NCBI GenBank assembly: GCA_003971905.1
Contig: RSEE01000002.1
Span: forward strand, 372,001-436,000
DNA length: 64,000 nucleotides
Source of the DNA: Moniliella sp. 'wahieum'
Lineage: Eukaryota > Basidiomycota > Moniliellomycetes > Moniliellales > Moniliellaceae
Reading direction: 5' to 3'
Below the pieces are notes generated by a model. It was not told the DNA's origin and made no database searches. It saw only the letters and a list, made by a program, of their open reading frames with translations. How positions within the stretch are numbered: position 1 is the stretch's first letter; every line of letters begins with the position of its first letter. This document shows, one piece after another, positions 23,956-34,616 of the stretch. A program made the translations under genes and the position numbers.

Positions 23956-24218
23956 ACACACTATCGGTACGGGGCTTTTATACTATTACTTGATCATCTT
24001 CGGAATGAATTCATCCATTGTCCAGGAAAAAGGATGTGGCGGGGGTCATGTCCCGTTGCAAGGGAGAAGGCAAGGGCAAGCGTGTAGATCTGGGCGCCCA
24101 AAGGCACCACAACGAGCGATATCGGCCTTGCAAAGTAAGACCACAAAGGGTATGCTGGTAGACAGAAGGGTCTAGCCAAGCGTCCCTAGACGTGCACCAC
24201 CCATGGTGCAAGGCGGGA

Positions 24219-25847
24219 TTAGTAGGGGTGATACTGGTACGCTGGCTCGCCGTACCCGGCGTAGCCATAACCGTGACCTTCATACCCCTGTCCACCCGGC
24301 AGGGGGGCTGGTAACTACCCGGAGCGGGGCAGGGTCGTAGGCCGCTCGGGGCGGCGGGTACTCCGGGGTGACAGTCGGTGCCAACTTGAGTTCCGAGCCA
24401 GCGTCATGGAGCGGCACGTACTTGGCGTTCCCGCCCGCCCGGCTGGGCGCGGCGAATCCGGCCGCCGTTCCTCCCAGCGCTGCACTGGTCGGCAAGTTAC
24501 TCGACCTACTCTGCCTCTTCCGCCGCCAGTAGTACCGGCAGCAGCACACGACCACTAACCATGCCACCAGCCCGCCCGCCACGGCAATGGCCACAATGAT
24601 CCCGATTTTGATCTTGGATTTGGTCGAGGTGTGTTTGCTGTCCTGGCTCTGGCTTCCCGTCGTTCCCGTTGCCTCGTTGCGGACCGAGGCAGGAAGCTGA
24701 TCGCCACTGCCGTCCCAGCTGTTGGAGTTCTTCACTTGCGGGTTGGTCGAGGAAGCGTAGCCGGGCATACCCGGCGCAGCGCCATAATCCAGATCGGCCA
24801 AGCGGGTGAGGGGAGCGGTGCTGGTGCGGAAGCCAGGGTGGCTCGACGAGCTGTCGCCCGAGTAATTCTGGCCCGAGTACACCCAGCTGGTCACGGAATT
24901 GTTCGACTGGCGACGCGAGGGCGACGAGGCGGCATGGGTGCACTGCACCGTGTAGTTGAGCAGCTCGTGGGAATAGTAGCCTTGCTTGGTGTACTCGGGC
25001 GTGGTCCAATCGATCGCGCCACCAGCCCAGGCTTGTACCCCCTCGCCCTCCGTTGCGTTGCCTCCTGCCCACATGGAAAATTGGACGCGGGAGGGCGATT
25101 GGGGGTACCAGCCGTCGCAATCGGATGCCTTGAGGGTGCGGACCACCTGGCCATCAATCAGCCATTGCAGTTGCTCTGGCTGCCAGTTCAGTCCATACAC
25201 GTGCACATCGTCCACGTTCCAGGGGCTGGTCTGGTTCAGCGTCTTGGGCTGGCGGTGGTCTTGCATACCAAACGTTGGTCTGGGTGTTGGTCGGATCGGC
25301 GGTGGTGAACTCCCAGTCAATCTCGTCGCCCACGTCGGACATGGTGATGAAGCTCGCCACAACACCAGCACGCGCCTCATGACGAAGAGCGGCCTCAATG
25401 GTGCCGTACAGGATGTAGTTGGTGCTGGACAGCTTGACCTGGCTGCCCTGCGTCATTTCCAGCAGCACCCCCTGCTCGCCCTGGCCAAGAAAGCCATTGT
25501 CCAGCGTAAAGGCCGGAGCGGCGGTGCCATTGTAGGCGAGGATGGGCATAAAGTAGTCCGTGTTGTTGTAGTCGGTCGGCTTGAAGCTGAGGCTCATGTC
25601 CTTGCACAGGCATCGGCGCACAGCTGTCGGGCGCATGGGACGCCAAGGGATTGCACCCGTTGGCGCAGTACATGGCGCCCTTGCCACACGTACCGCCCAT
25701 GCAGCACGGCGTGCTAGCGGGGCACTGGCTGCTGGCACTGCAGCTCGTCTGGGCAGCGACGGCGGTGACGGCGGCGAGGCCCACGAGGGCAGCGAGCACG
25801 CGTGTGGAGGCAGCCTGCCGGCGCGGGGGGCGGCGGAGCACACGCAT
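24219..25847 (-). CDS. GH16 cell-wall glycosidase/transglycosylase, CRH1/UTR2-like
   Basis: Extracellular enzyme expected to link chitin to beta-glucan in the wall. N-terminus from ATG 25847 is a signal peptide (ALVGLAAVTAVAAQ) followed by a cysteine-rich module CSASSQCPASTPCCMGG and GAMYCANGCNP. The GH16 catalytic motif DEIDWEF (E-x-D-x-E) lies at 25307-25327. Downstream HVYGLNWQPEQLQWLIDG and SRVQFSMWAGG are typical. Then a Ser-rich stalk, one membrane helix IIVAIAVAGGLVAWLVVVCCC and a cytosolic tail. After a frame break the true C-terminus appears to be Gly/Tyr-rich (GYEGHGYGYAGYGEPAYQY), ending at 24219. Frame breaks also lie near 25600 and 25260. A membrane helix rather than a clear GPI signal is somewhat unusual. 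Confidence 0.85.
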
Positions 25848-27080
25848 CGCAGACACCGAGGCGGAGGAGTGGTGGAGGAGGTCGGAGAGCAGAAGAAGGG
25901 CGAGCAGGCGCAGCGGATGGCGGCTGTCCTGCGGCTGCCATGCGGCCGTTGCACTTGCCTAGTGCAGCCGCCCGGCCGGTGTCACCTGTCAGGCTCCTGC
26001 GGCCTGCAGCCTGAGGCACACTGCTGGCGTGCGCCCGGCTGGCCGAATGTGCCCCGTGCAGCTCGGTGGAACAGCGCGCCACCGCAGACCCAGGCGCGGC
26101 GCCAGTGGCACGTCCCTGCTCCGCCCTGTTGCGCCGTGCCGCCCCCGGCTTCCCGGCTGCTGGCAGTGCCTAGTGCCCCCCGCCCAGGGGCAAGCCGTCG
26201 ACCGTTTCGGCACTTCTGCCCTGCTGCCCCGCGCTGCGAGGACGCTGTCACTTGGCAGACAGGCGCAGTGCTGCGCACGGAGGTCCGTGGCACACTGAGC
26301 GTGTGAGCACCTCCGGCCCTGCTCTGCCCCCGTGCTGGACCACCGGACGGACACTGTCACCCACCCGCAGGCTTCAATTGAACAATGCGTGGAACCAGCT
26401 GGTAACTGGAACTGGCAACCCTACCCCCCCTCTGGTGCCAGGTCCTGCTGCCCTGCACCCCCTTAACGGAGTTGGCCGTCCGTCGGGACCATTGGTTGCC
26501 CCAGGTTGCCACCATGGCCAGGGCAAGTTGAAAGTTTGATTCGTTTGCCACGTCCATCAGCACCAGCATCAGCATCCATCCCAGGGCGAGGGATCCCCAG
26601 CCTCTCCACCACCTCCTTTCCCAACTAACCACTGACCACTAAGCGTTGGGTCAGCAGTGTGGACCACACATCTTTTGATGGACCACAACGGCCAGGCCAC
26701 GGCTGACTTCCTATGTTCTTCCCCATCCACGGGAATCGTGTAAGTACGGCCCACAGCATTCACGCACACTTCATGATGGAAGAAACGGCATTCGCACCTG
26801 CTCTCCTTCTCTTCTTCCCGCTGATGCATGATGAAGCACCTAACGGACCTGGTCTACACAGTAGTGACAACGATGTGGGGAGGGGCAGGGACGAATGACG
26901 CATGGAATGACGCATGCGGCCCAGGCGAGCAATACAAATACAACTCGGGGAAGAGACATGGTACATGTCGGTGCAGCATGGAAGCAGGCGAATGGCAAGG
27001 GGGGGGGGGGCAGAGCGCAAAAACAAAAAGACGGATGGTGCAATAGAGGACCCAACGGCCAGATGACCGCCAGCGGCCAC
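25848..27080. other. intergenic upstream of CRH gene
   Basis: No supported gene; strongly CT/GC-skewed patches and ORFs of random composition. Contains the CRH promoter and perhaps the 3' UTR of the bZIP gene. Confidence 0.45.
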
Positions 27081-28208
27081 CTAGGCAAACGAGGCAAAGC
27101 CTGGGACAAGCATGTGAGGCGACTTGGACGGAAGCTGTACATACCAAAAGAGAACACACAAAGCAAACAAGGGCCCAAGGCCGGGGGAAAGCATAGGGAA
27201 GCCACCTAGGATCAGCGTTCGAGGAAAGCAAGAAAAGCGCACAGACAGGAAACAAACTTGCCCAGTGTTTTGTACATCAAACGCACACTCCCATTCGTGC
27301 TTCGGCTCCGATTGGACCGGGGGACTGGGCGAGGAAGAGAAAGGATCGGAGAAGGCCAGTGTGGTGGGAGAGCTGCTGAGCTTCGTCTCGGCATGCGGCT
27401 GTGCGCCGTACATGGCAAGGGGCACGTCAGACGGGGGTTTTGGCATGGCAGGCGTGTAGAACGGCAGCACAGCTGAGGATGGCGGCGTAGGTACTGAGGT
27501 GGTGGACCGCTGCGACATACTGCCCGGACTGAGAGGAGTGGGTTCACTCAGCACGCTCAGGCCCAGCTCGCGCGAAGAGACGGACTGCATCGAGGCCAAA
27601 TCAATCTCGGTAAATGGGCTGGTCGAATGCGTGGGTGGGCGAGAGATCGGGATGGCACCGGTCGGCGAGGGGGCAGGTCTCAAGGACACGGCTGGTTGAG
27701 CATCCACTTGGACCGGGGGGGACGAGGTGTGGGTACACCATGCGCCTGGGGGCCCGGTTGAGAATAATGAGGACTCTCGGGCTGACCCGAGGGACGGGCT
27801 GAGGTTGAGTAGTGCCTTGAGCCTGCATCGACGTAGAAAGAGGCTTGTCGGCCGAGGCGAGCGGGAGCTGCGCGGCCTCGAGCTGCGCGAGGTCCCCATG
27901 GTGGGCAAGAAGGCAGTGCTCGACAAGCGAACGCAAGTGTGCATTCTCACGCCGGACAAGGTAGTTGTCCATCTCCACCTGGGTCAACTGGGCAGGTGAG
28001 GAAGAGCATGGGTCGCGTTGCGAGGCACGTTGAAGGTCGGATTGGAGTTGCTCAATCTGTGCCTTGAGCTGGCCATTCTCGGTGGTGAGCTGCTCCAACA
28101 AGATCTTCCTCCGGTCACGGAAGCGGGCGACCGCTTGGGCGTTCTTGGACTTGGCGGGCGGGGGGCATTGAGCGCGTGGGAGGTGCGCTTAGGCGAAGCG
28201 GGCGGCAT
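27081..28208 (-). CDS. bZIP transcription factor
   Basis: Basic region KSKNAQAVARFRDRRK followed directly by a leucine zipper (LLEQLTTENGQLKAQIEQLQ, positions about 28030-28165), then a heptad-rich stretch to LVEHCLLAHHGDLAQLEAAQ. Start ATG 28208 (MPPASPKRTSHALNAPRPP); one base added to the GG at 28153-28154 joins it to the basic region. The C-terminal half is Ser/Pro-rich (ELGLSVLSEPTPLSPG, AMPKPPSDVPLAMYG), resembling an activation domain. The end is uncertain: the first in-frame stop is at 27081, but the sense-like composition fades below about 27280, so an intron or lost frame is possible. Target pathway unknown. The basic region is off-consensus compared with classical AP-1 proteins. Confidence 0.78.
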
Positions 28209-31200
28209 GGTGCAAGCCAACGGCGGGGGTGACAGCGGGGCGGGAGGAGGTCGAGAGGAAGGGGGGGAAGAGGGGAAGAGAAGTGCGGGGCCGCGGGCGG
28301 GGTCTGGATCTTATATCGGGGCCACCCTCTGCCCCCGACGGGCCTGGCGGCAAGGGGGACGACACACCGTGGGCCACATGGCCACACTGGCTGGGTGCGT
28401 GTCGTGGCAGTGCCGGACATGCCTGGCCTGCTGCCTGCGCACATGCCCTTCGCTATGCCCGACCCACCCCAATCTGAGCTGGGCGCGCGCCCTGCCGCAC
28501 GGGGGCGCACCGAAGACCGAAGACCCCCGAGCTCCGCGCGAGGTCGGCGCAGCTGACAGAGGCGCAGTGCAGCTGCGTGGCTGGCACAGCAGCCGCCAAG
28601 GCCCGCTCGTCTCATCGATCATCGATCATAGCGTTATCAATATATCAATCATCAACATCTGGTCGTTCTGACTGGCCTGGCCAGCGCATGGCGTGGACCC
28701 CTGCTGGCTTGTACGCCACTGCCGCTGCTGGCTTGCGTCACACATCACCCTTCAAGCTCCAGAGCTTCCAATCTCAGATCTCAGAGCGTCCGCACCCCGC
28801 GCCCAGCAGCACCACGCCACAGCCGTGTTGGTCCTCAACGTGCAACCCAGGCTCAGGCCTCAGGCTCAGGGCCCCATCCATCATCCATCATCTTCACTGG
28901 CGTATTGCTGGCTTCCCATTGCATGAACACGCCAGGTATCACACATCCACATCACATGCACACCTGCCCACCAGGGGGCTTTGCAAGGGAGCGGGGTGGC
29001 AAGGCGGGTGGCGGCCAGTGCGGGGTGGCTAGTTGGAACGATGGGAGAAGATAGGATGGGACGAGATCTCAGATTGCGGCATGAGATTGAGATTGAGATC
29101 TTAGAGACATGCGATGCCCGTGGCGCGTGGCGCGTGTGGCCTGAGGACCTTAACGTTTAACGTTTTCCGCCCTTCAAAGCTTCAACTTCAACGCTCCCAT
29201 CGCCACGCATCAACGTGAGCTTTTGCACAGGGCGTCGGGGAATGCGAGACGTGTGGACATATGGTCGGGCTTCTACGGCCTTAAGATACTTGGTGGCGTC
29301 AGCGCGCCAGCGCGCGTCAGCATGGGTCGGTCGGTCAGCGCTCAGCGCGCTCAGCTGAGCCATAAAGTACGCCGAGACAAAGCGGCTGGGCCATGTGCAG
29401 GGCAAAGCAGTAAGTTGATCGATGAGATGATCGGTGATGATCGAAGATTGACGTGAGACAACCCACCTCCGAACCTCCGCCGCGATGGCTTTCCCTCGCG
29501 CGCACCCCAACGCAGCCTCTTCCACCCTGTCTCGTTTCGAGCCCTCGGCGCGAGGACGGAGAATATTAAAGCCAATATAACAGTCTCGGCCCTCAATCTT
29601 ATCGGTCTAATCGATAATCGACATGCATCATGCACCATGCATCAGGCCTGACCTCAGGCCTCAGGCATACATGGCGAGCGGTGTTGGGTGTTGGGTGCTG
29701 GTACTCAGATCTCAGACGAAGAGTGGTCGCCAACAAATTGTGTCATCGTGCATCGATGAATAATCGAAGCCATCCCTAGCCGTGTTTCGCGTGTCTTCGC
29801 GTGCTGGATGGTGGCGAAGTGAGGTGGATTCGATAATTGTCCGCCTCCGACTCGCAGATAATCGAGATAACTTGATCGATGATCGATAATGCACGATCAT
29901 CGATAGCTATGATAGTAACTCGATACCTTCGATAACTAGTAATAACTAGCTTAGCTAGCTTAGCTCCAGAATCGAAAGTCGACGAAACACCCTGGCCGAT
30001 TCGGTAGGAGGAATAAGCGCTAAGCGCACACGTGCGCTTTACATGCTTCAACATGTAACATGTAACTCACCAGCTGATTAATGATTCGTACCCGCCTGTG
30101 TCCTTCTTCTGCTGAGTGCGCTGAGAACCCGGGCGCTGAGAGAAAGAGACTGAGTACTGAGATCGAGATCCTCGGACGTGATCCGCGTGTGATGCCAATG
30201 GGTGCAGGGCGCATAATCCATCCTCGATGGGGCATCCACTCTCACACCCTTCGCCCTCCTTCACCGGTCACCAGTCACCCTCTCAAAAACCATAAGCGCA
30301 TAAGCGTTAAACGTGTTAAATGTTAACCTTAAAGCTTAACGTTAAATAGCGTTTGTAAATAGCGTTTGTGGCTGGCACAGCTTGTTTCCCCGCAGTGTGG
30401 CCAAAATGCCCAAGCCCCGACTATGGATTATCGATTATCGATTATCTCTCGGTTACCGGTTATCCCGGTTACCGGTTATCGATCATCCCCGACATGGTAG
30501 TACATGAAGTTTTTGAAGCTTTTGAAGCTGCATGATGCGTTAGTGACGTGTAACGCGTAACGCACCTGTAGCCCGGCCCTAATCGCGGTAACCGTGCAAC
30601 ATGTACAAGAAAACGCGGGGTTGTTATATCCTCTCTCTTCGTACATCGAATACATCTTCTTGTTGCCCCATCTTGCATCGCATAATGTCACAGGCGAAAG
30701 ATGGTAGCCCCCACACATGGGTCGCATCATCGACGCCATTGATAAGCCACACTTGAAGTCTTTTACCGCCTCTATAGGCACCCTGGAGACGTGCGCGATG
30801 GAATTGGGGATCGCAGGTGCAGTGTTAACGTCTCAAAATCAGCGTCAAACTGAAGAGAAATAACGGATTAGCAGCATGGCAGAAGGTGTGGCTGGCGAGG
30901 AGTGCAGAGACGGGGGGTGCAGGACATTATCAAACAGTTGTGGTCTCTTCGTTGAGACAGAACTGCGCCCAGCGCGATGATGTGCAACATCAGTTGGGAT
31001 GCTGAAAACGGAACAATGCTGAAAGGCTGACAACCCAGAGCCTGTTCTCTCAGCAGGCAGTGGACGGGCAGGAGTGCGCCGAACGGGTGGAGCGAGAGAG
31101 CAGCGTGACGTCATGATGAGGCCACCATTGCATTCGACCCCACACGCTCATAGTATAGCTGACTTCGCCTGTTGTGGAGCAAGCCCGGGAATGCGCAAAA

Positions 31201-31791
31201 GAAAACGCCAAGTATACCCCACGGACGCGTGCACCCAAGGTTCGTCCTCCTACGTCGGTCATGGTGGCGCGTATATAGGTAGTGTGGAATGAATTGACTG
31301 TGTGAATATAGTCTTATATTGGAGAGATGGTTTATTCCCGCTCACATGTCTAGTACCACGCTCATCCGTATCCGCCCGCGCTACATTATCCGGTCTGGAA
31401 GCAAATGGCAGGCAACCGAGGGTGCAGGACTGGTGGCGACTCCACTGATTTCCTAATACGAATTGGGTTTGGGTACGAGCAAAAGCAGAGCACGTCGAAT
31501 GAATGAGTCCGTTAAACGTTAAGCGTGGCGCATCTTTCTCACTGTCCATACATTTTAGAATGCAAGCGTAGCGTGTCATTTATGAACGCAAGGATAGAGT
31601 CGCGTCATCTCTCGTCTGATGGTATGTGGGGGCTACTAGTAGGTATTCTACATTTAAGTCCTCCCTGCGAATGTAAAGAGTACATGAATACAGTCCTGTG
31701 TTCAATGGGGGGTGGAAGGCATATGGGGGGCGGAGTGATGTGATGAGGCGGAAAGGGGGGCACTGGCCCGAGGTTTCGACCACTGCATGGC
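28209..31791. other. 3.6-kb gene-poor, palindrome-rich intergenic region
   Basis: No supported coding or RNA gene. From about 29.5 to 31.7 kb it is AT-richer and packed with short palindromic words: ATCGAT clusters at 28611-28630, 29873-29905 and 30425-30485, repeated TTAACGTT words at 29148-29165 and 30300-30345, alternating GGTTACCGGTTATC near 30452-30480, CTAGTTA/TAGCTTAGC runs near 29935-29965, and CTCAGATCTCAG at 28773-28784 and 29704-29715. Its left part includes the bZIP promoter. Confidence 0.5.
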
Positions 31792-33477
31792 TTACTTTTT
31801 GCCAAACTGGTTCTCCGAGTTGTACGAACCCATGGCGGCCGTCGACGACACACCGCCCGTGACGGTTTTGAGCAACGAGTCGACGTAGCTGGCGCCGGAC
31901 CATTTTTGGTGGGTGAGCGTGTCGGTGCCGAGGTCGCGCTCCTTGCGCTGCACAATCTCCACGTACGCCTTCATGCCTTCCGTGGCAAAGTTCTTGGCAA
32001 ACAGGTCGGAGATGTAGGCATCGGTGTGCAAGCCGGCAAGCGTGATGAATTGGAAGATGAACCCAAGCTTGCCCAGGTCCCACACGTAGTCCTTCATCTG
32101 CGACGTGTTGAGCCCGGCAGCATCCCAGTTGAACGAGGGCGAAAGGTTGTACGCGAGCCACTGGTGCGGGACCGCGGCGTGCACGCCGTCGGCAAATTCC
32201 TTGGCCTGGGCATAGATGGGCGACTTGGTCTCCATCCAGATCAGGTCAGCGTAAGGGCTAAAGGCAATGGCACGGTTGATCGCACACTGCGTGCCACCCT
32301 GGTAGCGGTAGTAGCCTTCCCGCGTCCGGGGCGCGTCCCAGTCCCAGAAAAAGTCCGTCACGCCATACTTGGCCGCCAGGGCGCGGGCCGCATGGTTCGA
32401 CAGCCCCTTGGCCTCGGCCTGGAATTTGGCTACATCCCCTCCCTTGGCCTTGATTGCGTCGGCCACAGCGTCCCCAAACAGTTTGAGCCCAGCGGCAGCC
32501 ACCCAGTCGTCCTCGACTTTTTGCAGCGCATCGCCCGACGCGCCAGCGGCCTCAGCACGGTTCATGACCGTAACCAGAGGCTCGAGGAGGCGTTGGTGGA
32601 ACCAATGATGAACGCGTGGTCGCGCTCGTCAATGTTGGACGTGATCAGAGTAGCTGCCTCCGAGTCGGTCCGGGCGACAGCAATGTTGTCGACGCCCATA
32701 ATGTCGTACTGGAAACGGATCGCGATCAGACGGTTGATGTGCTCCTGGATCGGCACCAGCACCTTGCCGGCCATGTGGCCACACTTTTTGGTACCGGGAG
32801 CCTGGTCCTCAATGTGGATACCGGCCGCACCTTTCTCGACAAAGAGCTTGGTCAGCTTCATCACCGCCGTCAGGCCACCGTGGCCCGTGTCGGCGTCGGC
32901 CACAATGGGACGAAGGTAGTCCGTGTAGGGCGTTTGGGCGCGTTGCTCGGCGGTCAAGCTGGAGCGCGCTTCGCGCTGCTTGCGGTCGTGGAAGAGCTGG
33001 GCCATGAAAAGGTGCTCGACCTTGTTGGGGACGGTGTTGTACGGGTAGTCGGCCAAATCAGGGCCGGGCTCGTTGGTCGAGCTAGCGGTCGAAGACGATT
33101 GCCAGCCCGACACGTACACAGCCTCAAGGTACTTGGCCATCTGGGTCACCTGGACGGGGTCCAGCGCACCGTAGGTGTGGGACGGGGTCTTGTTGGCCCA
33201 GTGCTGTTCAAGCAGGCCCCACAGCTTCTTGGCCTGCAGGTTGGAAGGGTATTCAATGGGGATGGTGCCGCGCTTGGAAACAACCTGGGCGGCCGTGTAG
33301 GGCCGCTTGGTGTGGGCAAAGCGGGACGACTAACGATGACAAGGGCGGGGGAGGTCAGCGGAGCCCAAGCAGCAGCAGCAGCAGACGAGAGCGTAGACGA
33401 CGTACCTGCCACCACTGTTCCACAGCCTTGACTTCGGCGTCAAAGGTGCGCTGTTCTGCGTCGGAGGAGATGCCCAT
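31792..33477 (-). CDS. ICL1: isocitrate lyase
   Basis: Glyoxylate-cycle enzyme splitting isocitrate to glyoxylate and succinate for growth on C2 compounds. About 536 aa. Start ATG 33477 ([16 protein letters not shown]). Intron 33330-33405 (76 nt) after VKAVEQWWQ. The active-site signature [13 protein letters not shown] is at about 32751-32789. Also seen: [74 protein letters not shown] single frame break lies after IIGSTNAS; one added base in the GG at 32586-32587 restores [19 protein letters not shown], matching the family. The C-terminus NSENQFGKK has no clear SKL-type peroxisome signal. No other break is seen. Confidence 0.96.
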
Positions 33478-34616
33478 GGTGGAGGAAGAGGGAAAGACAG
33501 GAAGAGGGGAGGGATGGCAGGAAACGAGGCGGAGGGAGCGGGGGGAGGGGATTTAAAAGCAAAACGGGAGGGGCGGGCGGAGATGGTGTGGGAAGGAAGG
33601 GGGGGCGGCGGAGGCTGGCCGCGTGCCGATCGATGGGGTCTGGGGGCCGGGCGCAAGCGGACGTGAGGGTGATTATGATTGGTGGCGGCGGAGGACCAGA
33701 AGATGGTGCAGCACGGCGGAACCGCTTGTGCCGGGCCGGGTCGGCAGCCGCGAATCGCGCCGGGCTGGACGCGGAGCGGCTGAGCCTCAGCGCTGGCCCC
33801 GGGCGGAGCCGCTGAGGGCGGAGGAGCGCCGGGCGCTGACTACGACTGGCGCTGTGCCGACGGGGGGTGACGTCACACATGTCGCGGGCGGCGCTTTCAG
33901 CTGCTGCTGGGCTGCCTTCCCCACACTTGGTACTTTGTGAGCTGCTCCGGGCGCACACCGGTGTCGGCCTGGCTGGGGAGCCGGATGGGGCCGGATGCAG
34001 ACCGTCGCGACCTTTGCGCTTCTTCTGCGCGCCAAAGCCGCCGACGCGCAGCCGAAGCTGGAGCGCAAGCGGGTGCGGACTTGGCGGAATTGTTGGCGGG
34101 TGTTCTTCGCAGCGGCAGAGGCGCTCAGACTGAGCGCTGAGGCAGCCATCCTGCTATGACCGCAAGCGCCGGGCGGCATACGCTTGAAATTGTGAAACGT
34201 TGTGCGTTGGCGATGCGGCGGCCGCTGCGGCCGCAGCAGGCTGATGCACTGAGTACTGAGTTCAGTACTGATGGCGCTCAGCCTGATCAGATGGACGACC
34301 AGCGCATGCTGAGGTAAGCCCCACGCGGTCGGATATCCGCGGCCCGATGCAAGTTTCAAGAGGGACTGGTGATGGCATCATGCATCGCGTCAGAGGCGGT
34401 CGTAATGCATAACTAGTAACTAGAGATGGATGCCTAGAGATGGATGCCTTGATGCGATCGATGAGATCAATCAGCACGTTGAGTGGTCGTTGGATGCTGA
34501 CGCTCAGCTGAGCTCAGACGCGCCCCGCCTCCACCTCCGCTCCGCCTCCGCATGTTGGCTCGGCGTGCGGCCGCTGCTCCCCAGCGTACTCCCCCCTTCG
34601 CGGTGCTCTAGTCGCC
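33478..34616. other. intergenic between ICL1 and the F-box gene
   Basis: Divergent promoter region, GC-rich with G-tracts just upstream of ICL1. A minus-strand ATG at 34149 opens a short Ala/Ser-rich frame that I do not accept as a gene. CTGAGTACTGAG-type words lie near 34248-34270. Confidence 0.45.

Noticed and set aside
28209-31791. Firm centromere or origin call
   Set aside because: Only composition and palindromes support it; kept as a hypothesis.
31906-32919. 1-kb open frame on the plus strand
   Set aside because: Antisense of isocitrate lyase; its composition mirrors that gene's codon bias.
33787-34359. Minus-strand Ala/Ser-rich open frame, ATG at 34149
   Set aside because: Simple composition, no recognisable motif, and frame changes needed; likely a GC-rich chance frame.
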